From: Paenibacillus sp. RC67 | Lineage (GTDB): Bacteria > Bacillota > Bacilli > Paenibacillales > NBRC-103111 | Length of the DNA: 64,000 nt | Direction of reading: 5' to 3' | NCBI RefSeq assembly: GCF_030020805.1 | Contig: NZ_CP125098.1 | Coordinates: 2,937,501-3,001,500, forward strand | Part shown: piece after piece, positions 29,395 to 38,355 of the stretch | How the letters are laid out: every line of letters begins with the position of its first letter | Position numbering within the stretch: the first letter of the stretch is position 1 | The notes under the pieces: generated by a model | Seen by the model: only the letters and a program-made list of their open reading frames with translations | The model's database searches: none | Told to the model about the DNA's origin: nothing | Program-made: the position numbers and the translations under genes

Positions 29395-30374
29395 AGGGTT
29401 TTAGTATTGCTTTTACCATGTCCACGCATACTCATCCAGATCGCTGCCAGCACATAGCAGAATACACCGGCCGCAAACCATCGGGCCATACCGAAGACGC
29501 TTGTGATATACAATCCAGGAAGAGACCCTATCGTCGCAACTAGGAATAAAGAACGGAACTTTAACAGCGAGGCAGCGACAGCTAAACAGGCAGGTAAGAA
29601 GATCAGGACAAGTATCGCTACGATATACATATATGCTTCCTTCGGATAGGTAGAGAAGAAGGTTAACTGGACAAACAAAGCCATATTCCACAAACCTGCG
29701 GCAGCGCCAAGGTAAACACCGATTCTATGATAAGGAAACTTATGTCGAGTGACCAATGCGACCAGTGATAACAGGGCAAGACAGACCAAAGCAATACTGT
29801 TGAAAAGAAGCAAGGAAGGCTGCAGCAGCTTGTGAAGATAACGATTCCCAAAGTAAAGGATATCGTCAAAAGGGGAAGAGGCCATTTGTGCAGACAAATC
29901 CACGTGCTTCAAAGGCAGGCTTTCCTTGTGTAGCTGTTGAATGTCATTATCATCTATCGCGAGTTCCTTGGTTCCAGAACAGTAGCCTGTTTTAAGCTCG
30001 AGAGTGTTCGTTCCAACATTGGATGCATACACAAGATAAGCTTCTCCTAGAGTATAGTCGTATCCGCAGGAGTCTTCACCGAAACCGGCATCGATGATGA
30101 TTTGAGTTTGAGCTACCCCTTTATAGGAGTCCATGACCTCAAACAGGACCAAGTTTCGATAAGCTATGGTTCCAGCACCGTAGTTTTCTGAGGATGCATA
30201 CTTTTGTTTTACATCCAGTACTTTTCCTGTAAATACGGTATGTGAACGGTCAAAGGCCTCATCAGGAGTTTTGGGAAATGCACAGGAGCAAGCATAGCAG
30301 GAGGTCGGGCGTAGAGTGGCTGCAGAAAAGAATAGAATTGTGATCAAAAGCAGGAATGGAACGATTTTTTTCAT
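29391..30374 (-). CDS. TIMP/NTR-like domain membrane protein
   Basis: This encodes 327 residues. A signal peptide (about 1-26, KKIVPFLLLITILFF) leads to a Cys-rich start, CYACSCAFPKTPDEAFDRSH, then TVFTGKVLDV. This is the layout of tissue-inhibitor-of-metalloproteinase (NTR) domains, with further Cys near DSCGYDY and TGYCSG. The C-terminal half has about five hydrophobic segments (about 185-315). Function is unknown; an extracytoplasmic domain anchored by a helical membrane part is inferred. The ATG follows GAGGTGACTTTGCAT; an upstream GTG overlaps the site. Its stop overlaps the start of the GntR-like fragment. Confidence 0.7.
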   Translation of the reverse strand: MKKIVPFLLLITILFFSAATLRPTSCYACSCAFPKTPDEAFDRSHTVFTGKVLDVKQKYASSENYGAGTIAYRNLVLFEVMDSYKGVAQTQIIIDAGFGEDSCGYDYTLGEAYLVYASNVGTNTLELKTGYCSGTKELAIDDNDIQQLHKESLPLKHVDLSAQMASSPFDDILYFGNRYLHKLLQPSLLLFNSIALVCLALLSLVALVTRHKFPYHRIGVYLGAAAGLWNMALFVQLTFFSTYPKEAYMYIVAILVLIFLPACLAVAASLLKFRSLFLVATIGSLPGLYITSVFGMARWFAAGVFCYVLAAIWMSMRGHGKSNTKTL

Positions 30375-30474
30375 ATGCAAAGTCACCTCGTATCCTTAAA
30401 CGCGAAAATCATGTAATAAGTTACCAAAAATGAAAAAATAAGATCGTGATTAAATCATAACAATAATAGAACAG

Positions 30475-30502
30475 TTGAGTATAAACCGATATCAATTATA
30501 GA
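30475..30502 (+). promoter_or_regulatory. Candidate promoter for the 2-oxoacid oxidoreductase gene
   Basis: TTGAGT (30475-30480), a 16-base spacer, and TATAGA (30497-30502), about 90 bases upstream of the start at 30595. Confidence 0.45.
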
Positions 30503-30594
30503 TCGAAATGATCGAAAACGGATTCTGTTTCTTTCATGCTTTGCTCCATAAAATGGAACTGTATTCAATGTAAACCTTAAAGGAGTGCAGGCGA

Positions 30595-32396
30595 ATGAGG
30601 GAGCAATTGACGTGGAAGGTCGGAGGACAGCAAGGGCAAGGGATGGAAAGTACGGATAAAGTGTTTTCCAGCGCATTAGCGCGGTTAGGTTATTATTTGT
30701 ATAGCTATCGTCATTTTTCATCACGTATTTTGGGAGGTCATGCGAACAATAACATTCGCATTAGTACGAGGCCTATCCGATCGGTAGCGGATCACTTGGA
30801 TATGCTTGTTGCTCTCGATCAGGAGACTATTGATTTTAATGCAAAGGAATTAACACGCGGGGGAATCGTTATTGCGGACGAGTTATGGAAGCCTGTGCTT
30901 CCAAATGGTGTGGATGCCTGTCTATTGCCGATACCCATGACAGCGATTGCCGAAGAGGCAGGATCCTCCTTTTTAAAAATATGGCAGCATCCGGTGCATC
31001 ATGGGCTCTCATTGGTCTGCCGATGTCGTTGTTCTTCAATGCTATCGCTAGACAATTTGCTGTTAAAGGGGAAGCTGTCGTACAGAAAAATATAGAAGCT
31101 GCGAAAAAAGGAGCCGAGTGTGCATTGGCGCTCACAGGGGGCCCGTTATCCCAATTCCAGCTTGCTCCTGCCGATGGCATCGAAAAGCTGTTCCTCATTG
31201 GCAACGATGCCATAGGGATGGGGGCAATAGCTGCCGGCTGCCGATTTATGCCTGCTTATCCGATTACTCCGGCAACCGAAATCATGGAGTATATGATGAA
31301 GCATTTGCCGCGGTTTGGCGGCACGGTTATTCAAACGGAAGATGAAATCGCTGCCATTACGATGGCAATAGGAGCAAACTATGGAGGAGTAAGGGCTTTT
31401 ACCGCTTCTGCCGGACCGGGACTGTCGCTGATGATGGAGGGAATCGGCCTTGCCGGAATGACAGAAACCCCTGTGGTCATAGTCGATACACAGCGAGGTG
31501 GACCTAGTACGGGACTGCCGACCAAGCAGGAGCAAAGTGATGTGTTGGCGATGATCCACGGAACTCACGGGGAAATCCCCAAAATTGTGCTGGCTCCGAG
31601 CACAGTCGAGGAGTGCTTCTATGATACGGTCGAAGCTTTTAATCTGGCTGAAAAATATCAATGTCCAGTGATCTTGCTGACGGATCTCCAGCTTTCCATG
31701 GGAAAGCAGACTTCGGAGAAATTGGATTATTCACGAATCAGCATAGATAGGGGGCATTGGATGGATGAGATAATGGCGGAGGAATCAACAAACGTCGAAA
31801 CGCAAAAGAAAGAAACCGCTTCTTTCCGGCGCTATGAGATCACTCCGGACGGAATATCTCCAAGATCGAGGCCAGGGATGAAGCAGGGTATCCATCATGT
31901 AACCGGGGTGGAGCACGATGAACATGGGCGGGCATCAGAGAGTGCTGCTAACCGAAGGATGATGATGGACAAACGGATGCGAAAGTTAAACCACATAACG
32001 ACCAACCATCCTCTAGCGGTGGATACGCCTCATTCTGCTCCGGATTTGCTTTTAATCGGGATGGGGTCAACCCGGGGTGTCATGGACGAGGTCAGAATAA
32101 GATTGGAGTCAGAAGGAATTAGATCGAACCGTATTACGGTTAGACAACTGCAGCCTTTTCCGACGGAAACGCTACAGCCGTTTCTTGCAGCTGCCGCTAA
32201 GATCGTCATTATCGAACATAATGCAACGGGACAGTTGGCATCTTTAATTCGTCTGCATTTAGGTAGAAAGTCGGGAGTCGGCTCCCTTATGAAATATGAT
32301 GGAACCGCCTTTATTCCAAACGAAGTTACTACATTTTGTAGAGATGCTATTCACAAGGATCTGGAAGGTGCATTTCCAAGGGATGTTAAACTTTAG
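30595..32396 (+). pseudogene. korA: 2-oxoacid:acceptor oxidoreductase alpha subunit, interrupted by a -1 frameshift
   Basis: The gene is split over two frames. The first (30595-30978) carries the gamma-type domain, starting WKVGGQQGQGMEST with YSYRHFSSRILGGH. The second (30978-32396) carries the alpha domain with AYPITPATEIMEY, QTEDEIAAI, FTASAGPGLSLMMEG and the YEITPDGISPRS and GIHHVTGVEHDEHG segments. Reading -1 at TTTAAAA (30972-30978) gives SSFLKNMAASGASWALIGL, exactly the family sequence. It is either a lost base in a T5A5 run or a slippery site. A complete enzyme would make acyl-CoA from a 2-oxoacid with ferredoxin, but no beta-subunit gene is adjacent. AAAGGAG precedes the ATG. Confidence 0.85.
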
Positions 32397-32476
32397 ATTC
32401 CAGTGATATCATTGGACTAAGCAGCTAATAGAATGAGGCCACATGAGACAATTAAAGATGAGGTGTAAGGTGCTCT

Positions 32477-32923
32477 ATGATAAACTATACGCATATAGGA
32501 GTTTACGGCGTGCTGATTCGCAACGAACAAATCCTGCTGATTCAAAAAGCTAGAGGCCCGCACAAAGGAAAATGGGATTTACCGGGCGGCTCGATAGAGT
32601 TCGGGGAAGAGCCCTATACTGCACTCAAACGTGAATTTGTAGAAGAGACAGGGATTGACGGCATTCATGGCACCCTTCGAACTGCCTTATCTTATACGAT
32701 GGTTTATCCCTATACGGAGGACCAATTGGAACATCTGCATCATATTGGCATGATCTATCATGTTCATTTGAATCATCAAAATTTTGAACTGAAGACCTGC
32801 GGGGATGGACAAGACTCGCTCGGAGCTAAATGGTTCCAGCTTGAAGAGGCCAAAGCATTGCAAACGACACCATTTGTCATGCAGGTACTTACTTCTATTA
32901 TGGAAATGCGGGGCCACGAGTAA
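32477..32923 (+). CDS. Nudix hydrolase
   Basis: This 148-residue Nudix hydrolase has a complete box, G(SIEFG)E(EPYTALK)REFVEETGI, and the preceding GKWDLPGGS, as in MutT/ADP-ribose pyrophosphatase-like enzymes. The LGAKWFQLEEA segment is the usual C-terminal strand-helix. Substrate unknown. The ATG follows AGGTGTAAGGTGCTCT. It is a monocistronic-looking gene after the broken korA. Confidence 0.88.
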   Translation: MINYTHIGVYGVLIRNEQILLIQKARGPHKGKWDLPGGSIEFGEEPYTALKREFVEETGIDGIHGTLRTALSYTMVYPYTEDQLEHLHHIGMIYHVHLNHQNFELKTCGDGQDSLGAKWFQLEEAKALQTTPFVMQVLTSIMEMRGHE

Positions 32924-33028
32924 GTTGGCTCTGCTCCTATTTTTTAATGTTCATTATAGGAAAATGGGGAGCGATACATCATATCTGGATTAATAGAAGA
33001 ATCAATCCATAGGAGCATTATTCTTAGT

Positions 33029-33439
33029 TTGAGGCCACAACCTTATAACGAAATACTAAATGGAATGAAAAAGTACGAATATCGGAGAGCCTTTCTTAAG
33101 GAAGCTGTAACCGCTTTTATTTATGTCAGCTCGCCTGTCAAGGAGATTCGGGGAGTTATTCAATTTGGAAAGCCTATTATCGATTCTGTGGAAAATATAG
33201 CCATGATAGCCGAGCAGGAGCAGTCTGGATGGGGGGAAGGGATCATTAGTTACATGAGCGGCTTGGAAACTGGCTATGCTGTACCTATCCTATCCTTGCA
33301 AGAAATTCCGCCCATTCCGTTGCAACAATTAAGAAGTATTTATCAATTTACTGCACCGCAATCCTATATCTATCTTGAGACGAACAAGAAATTGAAGGAA
33401 GCTCTGTTAGTTCGATTAAATTCGATAGAAAATGAATAA
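33029..33439 (+). CDS. ASCH-domain-like small protein
   Basis: This protein of about 136 residues starts near LSLRPQPYNEILNGMKKYEY, matching the S-x-R-P-x-x...I..G.K..E.R opening of ASCH-type RNA-binding-like domains; IRGVIQFG is the central strand. Specific function is unknown. The only standard start is TTG at 33029, which would clip the first strand. Codons for Ile-Ile-Leu-Ser (ATT at 33017 or 33020) lie upstream in frame, just after AGGAG (33011), so translation may begin at an ATT. It precedes the sulfatase by 25 bases. Confidence 0.6.
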   Translation: MRPQPYNEILNGMKKYEYRRAFLKEAVTAFIYVSSPVKEIRGVIQFGKPIIDSVENIAMIAEQEQSGWGEGIISYMSGLETGYAVPILSLQEIPPIPLQQLRSIYQFTAPQSYIYLETNKKLKEALLVRLNSIENE

Positions 33440-33464
33440 AAATGAGGAATAAGGAGTGGTAACA

Positions 33465-34808
33465 TTGTCACAGCATAAGCAGCCGAATATATTGTTTTTA
33501 ATGAGCGACGAGCATCGATGGGATGTATCCGGTTTTGCCGGAAATGGTATTATACGAACTCCAAATTTGGACCGCTTAGCGGAAAACGGGGTTGTATTCG
33601 ACAACGCGTATACTCCTTCACCGATATGTGTTCCTGCAAGACAAAGCATGATGGCGGGACAATTTCCACGAACATGCCACTGTGAAAAGTTTGGACAGGA
33701 CTTGGCGCCTGGTTATATGACATTTGCCAGACAGCTCGCAGAGCATGGATACGAAACCGTCGTTAGCGGGAAGCTGCATCATATGGGGACCGATCAAATG
33801 CAAGGTTGGACCCAAAGGATCAGCGGCGATATGCATATTGATGCTCGTTATTTAACTGAAGGAGCACAGAAATCCAGAAGAAATTTTGGGGATTTGAAGT
33901 GGTCAGACGCCAAAGAAATTGCACGAGCTGGCATTGGTCGCGGCCCCATCTTGTCTCACGATGAATATGCGGTAGAAGGTGCGATACGTTTTATTGAAAA
34001 CTATTTTATGAACCCTTATTATGATCGGGAGCAAACGCATCCTTTGTTACTTAAGGTCAGTTTGCTTCAACCGCACTATCCTTATTTTACCAGTGAGGAC
34101 AAGTTTACCTATTATTTAAATCGAGTACAGCCCTTTGTGGATGAACCCGTATTTGATCACCCTTTCTTAAGTCAACGTCAGATTCGGACAGGGATGGATG
34201 TATCAGAGCGCGAAATTCGTAGGGCCACCGCCGCATATTACGGCATGATCGAAACCATAGATGACATGTACGGACGAGTTATAGAAGCATTGGAGCACGC
34301 AGGCCAAAATTTGGATGAATGGATTATCGTCTATACAAGTGATCATGGAGAGATGCTGGGGCAGCATGGCATTTGGGAGAAGCAGAAGTTTTTTGAAGCA
34401 AGCGCACGCGTTCCGTTAATCATTCGATATCCTGCAAGATTCAAGGAAGGCCGTAGAGTAGATGCGAATGTCAATCTATGCGACTTGTTCGCGACGCTGT
34501 GTGACTTGACTGGGACTCCGGTAGCTGATGGGCTGGATAGCCGAAGTGTAGTTCCATTAATGGAAGGAAACATTCAAGATTGGGTTAATGAGTCGGTATC
34601 TCAGTTTAATGGAACCAACCTGATGATCAAGCGAGGGCATTTGAAATATCAGTATTATGGTGAAAATATGCCAGAGGTGTTATTCGATCTCGAACGGAAC
34701 CCTGATGAGACCATCAATTATCTGACTTTCCCTGAGTACGAAGAGCAAATAAGGCAGTTTCGGGTAAGAAGAGGAGAACTGGGTTTTGGAGTGAAGGTTA
34801 CTGTCTAG
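33465..34808 (+). CDS. Sulfatase (type I, choline-sulfatase-like)
   Basis: This 447-residue alkaline-phosphatase-superfamily hydrolase has the sulfatase signature CVPARQSMMAGQFPRT. Cys55 should be converted to formylglycine. Metal and active-site segments include LFLMSDEHRWD near the N-terminus, SGKLHHMG and TSDHGEMLGQHGIWEKQKFFE. There is no signal peptide, so it is cytoplasmic. The arrangement resembles choline-sulfatase and other small-substrate sulfatases; the actual ester is unknown. The TTG start follows AAGGAG by 8 bases; a GTG at 33456 overlaps the site. No maturase gene is adjacent. Confidence 0.88.
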   Translation: MSQHKQPNILFLMSDEHRWDVSGFAGNGIIRTPNLDRLAENGVVFDNAYTPSPICVPARQSMMAGQFPRTCHCEKFGQDLAPGYMTFARQLAEHGYETVVSGKLHHMGTDQMQGWTQRISGDMHIDARYLTEGAQKSRRNFGDLKWSDAKEIARAGIGRGPILSHDEYAVEGAIRFIENYFMNPYYDREQTHPLLLKVSLLQPHYPYFTSEDKFTYYLNRVQPFVDEPVFDHPFLSQRQIRTGMDVSEREIRRATAAYYGMIETIDDMYGRVIEALEHAGQNLDEWIIVYTSDHGEMLGQHGIWEKQKFFEASARVPLIIRYPARFKEGRRVDANVNLCDLFATLCDLTGTPVADGLDSRSVVPLMEGNIQDWVNESVSQFNGTNLMIKRGHLKYQYYGENMPEVLFDLERNPDETINYLTFPEYEEQIRQFRVRRGELGFGVKVTV

Positions 34809-34914
34809 TTGGTATACAAATCAGCTGTAATGAGCGAAATAGAGCTTCTGACAAGTCTTGTGATATACTATGTACTGTCCATTTATCTTTCATAAAAAGG
34901 AGACCGTCATAACA

Positions 34915-35574
34915 ATGGATAACGATCTTGTCAAAAAGTTGAAAATGCAAAACGGACAGCGCATTCTTATTATGAACGCTCCGGAGGGCTATATCGAACG
35001 GGTGACTCCTGTGCCTGAAGAAGCGCATATGGATCAGCAACCATCAGGGGAGTATGATTTGGTTCACCTATTTGTTACTGGGGTGGACGAGCTCAATACG
35101 CAAGGGCCGGAGGCGATCAAGGCGATCAAACAGGATGGGCTCTTGTGGATCTCCTATCCGAAAAAAAGCTCCAAAATCAAAACCGATCTTAATCGGGACT
35201 CGGGTTGGGAAACCATAAATGATGCCGGATTCGAGGGAATTGCTCTCATTTCTATCGACGGTACTTGGTCTGCGATGCGGTTTCGCAAGGCAGAATTAGT
35301 ACGCGGCACAAGTACACGCAGAGACCAGCGCAACCGTAAGACAGAAACAACGGAGCCGAAGGATCGGGTTATTGAAATACCGGAATACTATCAAAAGGTA
35401 CTGGATAGTAAGCCGGACATCAAGTCGTTCTTTGAAGGCTTATCTTATACGCACCGCAAAGAATATGTCCGTTGGATTACGGAAGCGAAGCGGGAGGAAA
35501 CTCGTACCAACCGTATTGAAAAATCGCTGGAGAAGCTTGCAGCGGGGATCAAATCACCGTTTATGAAGCCTTAA
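34915..35574 (+). CDS. YdeI/OmpD-associated-family protein
   Basis: This 219-residue soluble protein has two parts. The N-terminal half (about 1-125) has a DUF3052-like sequence with LLWISYPKKSSKIKTDLNRD, a pattern seen in proteins of unknown function. The C-terminal half has the YdeI/OmdA pattern FFEGLSYTHRKEYVRWITEA, then KREETRTNRIEKSLEKL. No enzymatic role is established. AAAAGGAGACCG precedes the ATG. It is followed by a strong terminator, so it is a single-gene unit. Confidence 0.75.
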   Translation: MDNDLVKKLKMQNGQRILIMNAPEGYIERVTPVPEEAHMDQQPSGEYDLVHLFVTGVDELNTQGPEAIKAIKQDGLLWISYPKKSSKIKTDLNRDSGWETINDAGFEGIALISIDGTWSAMRFRKAELVRGTSTRRDQRNRKTETTEPKDRVIEIPEYYQKVLDSKPDIKSFFEGLSYTHRKEYVRWITEAKREETRTNRIEKSLEKLAAGIKSPFMKP

Positions 35575-35584
35575 ACTTATGACT

Positions 35585-35631
35585 AAAGCTCTTCGACCGA
35601 GATGCTACTGCATCGGAAGAAGAGCTTTTAA
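35585..35631 (+). terminator. Terminator after the YdeI-like gene
   Basis: AAAGCTCTTC..CCGAGATG pairs with CATCGG..GAAGAGCTTTT around a short loop, with a terminal T run. Confidence 0.88.
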
Positions 35632-35660
35632 CTATTACAGGACAAGGGAGCGGGATCACT

Positions 35661-37106
35661 ATGAAATCGATGTATCATGCAGGTTCATACATTAACGGCA
35701 GCATTATTAAAGGAAAAAATGGACTCGCACATCATGTTCGGAGTCCCTATGATGGTTCCGTCGTTGGGACAGTTGACTATGCGACGGTTGAGGATGTCGA
35801 GGAAGCTGTTGCAACAGCGGAACGGGTATTTCAATCTACAATGAAAACAATGCCGGCATATCGCCGCTCGGAGATTTTACGCAAAGCATCTGATTTGCTT
35901 GAGGCTCGAAGGGAGGACTACGCGCGTGTGCTAGCCCAGGAGGCTGGGAAGCCCATTAGAGACGGGCGTGCGGAAGTAGGGCGAGCAGTTCAATTGCTTC
36001 GATTTGCTTCAGATGAAGCGAAGACGATGCATGGAGAGCTTGTACCGATGGACGCGGCAATCGGCGGAGAGAATCGATTAGGAATGGTGCGTCGTTATCC
36101 GTTAGGGGTAGTAGCTGCCATAACACCTTTTAATTTTCCGTTAAATCTAGTTCTTCACAAATTGGCTCCAGCTATCGCAGCTGGAAATACGGTCGTGCTG
36201 AAGCCGTCTGAGAAGACGCCTTTCTCGGCTGTGATGCTGGCCAAGCTGTTAGAAGAGGCCGGATTGCCGGCAGGCGCACTGAATATTATCCAGGGCAGTG
36301 GTGCCGAGCTTGTACCGTCATTAGTCACCAATTCGCGCGTACAAAAGGTGACATTCACAGGCAGCGCGCCTGTAGGATTAGGAATCAAGAAAATGGCAGG
36401 ATTGAAAAAGGTGACATTGGAGCTCGGCTCTAATTCTCCCAATATCATTTTTGATGATGGGAATTTGGTTAAGGCGGCAAAAAGCCTGGTGAAGGGCGCG
36501 TTCGCTTTCTCAGGCCAAGTATGCATATCCGCCCAGCGGATTTATATTCATCGTTCCGTGTATCAGTCATTCTTGGATATTTATATACCTCTAGTGAATC
36601 AGCTTGTAATAGGCGATCCGCTAATGGAAGAGACGGACCTCGGACCCATGATCACAGAGGAAGCGGCGATTCGTGCTGAGCAGTGGATTAGGGAGGCTGA
36701 GCATCAGGGTGCGGTTGTCCTTGTAGGTGGGAAGCGGACAGGCACGATGCTTGAGCCGACGGTTTTGACCGATGTGACCCCGGAGATGAAGGTGGTTTGT
36801 AAGGAAATATTCGCTCCGGTCGTATCTGTTATTCCTTTTGATACAGAAGAGGAGGTGATCCGATTGGCAAATGCTTCAGACTATGGTTTGCAAGCCGGAG
36901 TGTTCACGACGAACATTAATCGTGCCTTACGTATAGCGGACCAATTGGAAACCGGTGGCGTTTGGATTAACGAAATATCGACCTATCGTCAGGATAATCA
37001 GCCGTATGGAGGCGTTAAACTAAGCGGGACTGGCAAGGAAGGCATTAAATATGCAGTGGAAGAAATGACGGAAATGAAATTTATCGGAATCCACTATTCC
37101 GAATAA
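35661..37106 (+). CDS. NAD(P)-dependent aldehyde dehydrogenase
   Basis: This 481-residue ALDH-superfamily enzyme has TPFNFPLNLVLHKLAPAIAA and [13 protein letters not shown] (cofactor site), FTGSAPVG, the general-base Glu in VTLELGSNSPNI, catalytic Cys in FSGQVCISAQR and EIFAPVVSV. The ELGSNS and GQVCISAQR variants place it near the GapN/lactaldehyde/phosphonoacetaldehyde branch; the specific aldehyde is not determinable. GGAGCGGGATCACT precedes the ATG. It is monocistronic between a terminator and an ABC transporter operon. Confidence 0.9.
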   Translation: MKSMYHAGSYINGSIIKGKNGLAHHVRSPYDGSVVGTVDYATVEDVEEAVATAERVFQSTMKTMPAYRRSEILRKASDLLEARREDYARVLAQEAGKPIRDGRAEVGRAVQLLRFASDEAKTMHGELVPMDAAIGGENRLGMVRRYPLGVVAAITPFNFPLNLVLHKLAPAIAAGNTVVLKPSEKTPFSAVMLAKLLEEAGLPAGALNIIQGSGAELVPSLVTNSRVQKVTFTGSAPVGLGIKKMAGLKKVTLELGSNSPNIIFDDGNLVKAAKSLVKGAFAFSGQVCISAQRIYIHRSVYQSFLDIYIPLVNQLVIGDPLMEETDLGPMITEEAAIRAEQWIREAEHQGAVVLVGGKRTGTMLEPTVLTDVTPEMKVVCKEIFAPVVSVIPFDTEEEVIRLANASDYGLQAGVFTTNINRALRIADQLETGGVWINEISTYRQDNQPYGGVKLSGTGKEGIKYAVEEMTEMKFIGIHYSE

Positions 37107-37161
37107 TGAATAGTTTAAAGACCATATCTCAAGTAAATAAATGTAAGTGAAAGAGAAGTCA

Positions 37162-37190
37162 TTGACGGACCCGTCCTACCGTAATAAGAT
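37162..37190 (+). promoter_or_regulatory. Promoter of the TrpXYZ-type ABC operon
   Basis: TTGACG (37162-37167), a 17-base spacer, and TAAGAT (37185-37190), about 50 bases before the lipoprotein start. No T-box leader is visible in the 130-base intergenic region. Confidence 0.55.
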
Positions 37191-37238
37191 AGCATTAACG
37201 CTTTAAAGCTTTCTCACTATACATAGGAGGGTCAAATT

Positions 37239-38285
37239 ATGAAATCAGCAAAGCTTCTTTCTCTGCTCGTTGCCGTACCATTAATTTTTGCGGCTGGCTG
37301 TGGATCCAAAGCTCCTGCACCGGCTAATGACAATGCTGGTGGGGGTTCAACACCAAGTAAAAAAGTGTTAAAAATCGGGATTACCCAAATCGTGGAGCAT
37401 CCGTCGTTAAACGCGACACGCGAAGGATTCCTTGCCGCTCTGAAGGATGCAGGATATACAGACCCGGATACAATCAAAGTGGATTATCAAAACGCACAAG
37501 GCGATTCGACGACTAATTTAACCATCGCTCAAAAATTCGCAGCGGACAAAAAGGATCTTGTCCTTGCCATCGCTACTCCATCGGCTCAAGCCGTTGTTCA
37601 AAACGTGAAAGACGCTCCTGTATTGTTCGCAGCCATTACCGATCCGGTAGGCGCGAAGCTGGTTAAAACATTAGACAAACCGGGCGGCAACGTTACTGGT
37701 GCGGCGGATACGAATCCTGAATCGATTACAAAACTGATGGATTTGATCGCTTCCGACTTCCCCAAAGTAAAAACGGTCGGAGTTGTAATTAACGAAGGAG
37801 AGCCGAACGCGGTTGTTATGCTTAAAACAGCAGAAGCTCAGCTTGCTAAGCACAACATCAAGGTTATAAAAGCAGCTGTTGCGAACAGCTCCGAAGTTAA
37901 GCAAGCCGCCGAATCTTTGGCTGGCCGTGTCGATGCATTCTATACTACTTTGGATAACACCGTTATCAGTGCGGTTGAGTCCATTATTAAAATTGCCAAT
38001 GAGAAAAAGATTCCATTGTTCTCTGCTGACCGTGATACCGTTGAAAAAGGGGCAGTTGCCACTTACGGCTTTAAATACTACGACCACGGATACCAAGCAG
38101 GTAAAATGGCAGTAGAAATTTTGAAAAACGGGGCGAAACCGGGCGATATGAAAGTGACCTTCCCGGACAAGCTGGATTTGATCATCAACCAAGCTGCAGC
38201 TAAGCAGCAAGGTGTCGAGATTACAGATGCTATCAAGAATAAAATGCAAGACAAAAACAACTTATTGAACGGTACCGCGAAATAA
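37239..38285 (+). CDS. ABC transporter substrate-binding lipoprotein (TrpX-like)
   Basis: This 348-residue lipoprotein has a signal peptide and lipobox FAAGC (Cys21). The mature part follows the ABC_sub_bind (PF04392) pattern: LKIGITQIVEHPSLNATREG, QNAQGDSTTNL, LVLAIATPSAQA and AITDPVGAKLV. Members of this family in Firmicutes are linked to tryptophan/tyrosine or other small-ligand uptake; the ligand here is inferred only by family. GGAGGGTC precedes the ATG. Permease and ATPase genes follow directly, giving a complete importer. Confidence 0.9.
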   Translation: MKSAKLLSLLVAVPLIFAAGCGSKAPAPANDNAGGGSTPSKKVLKIGITQIVEHPSLNATREGFLAALKDAGYTDPDTIKVDYQNAQGDSTTNLTIAQKFAADKKDLVLAIATPSAQAVVQNVKDAPVLFAAITDPVGAKLVKTLDKPGGNVTGAADTNPESITKLMDLIASDFPKVKTVGVVINEGEPNAVVMLKTAEAQLAKHNIKVIKAAVANSSEVKQAAESLAGRVDAFYTTLDNTVISAVESIIKIANEKKIPLFSADRDTVEKGAVATYGFKYYDHGYQAGKMAVEILKNGAKPGDMKVTFPDKLDLIINQAAAKQQGVEITDAIKNKMQDKNNLLNGTAK

Positions 38286-38355
38286 TTACGCATTGGAGTG
38301 ACCTTCGCTGTTTTTTTGCAAGGTCGCTCTTCATTCTTTTATGGAGGCTGGAAAC

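Noticed and set aside
37107..37238. T-box leader expected for a TrpXYZ-type operon
   Set aside because: The intergenic region is only about 130 bases, with no T-box motif (TGGNACC) or antiterminator structure.
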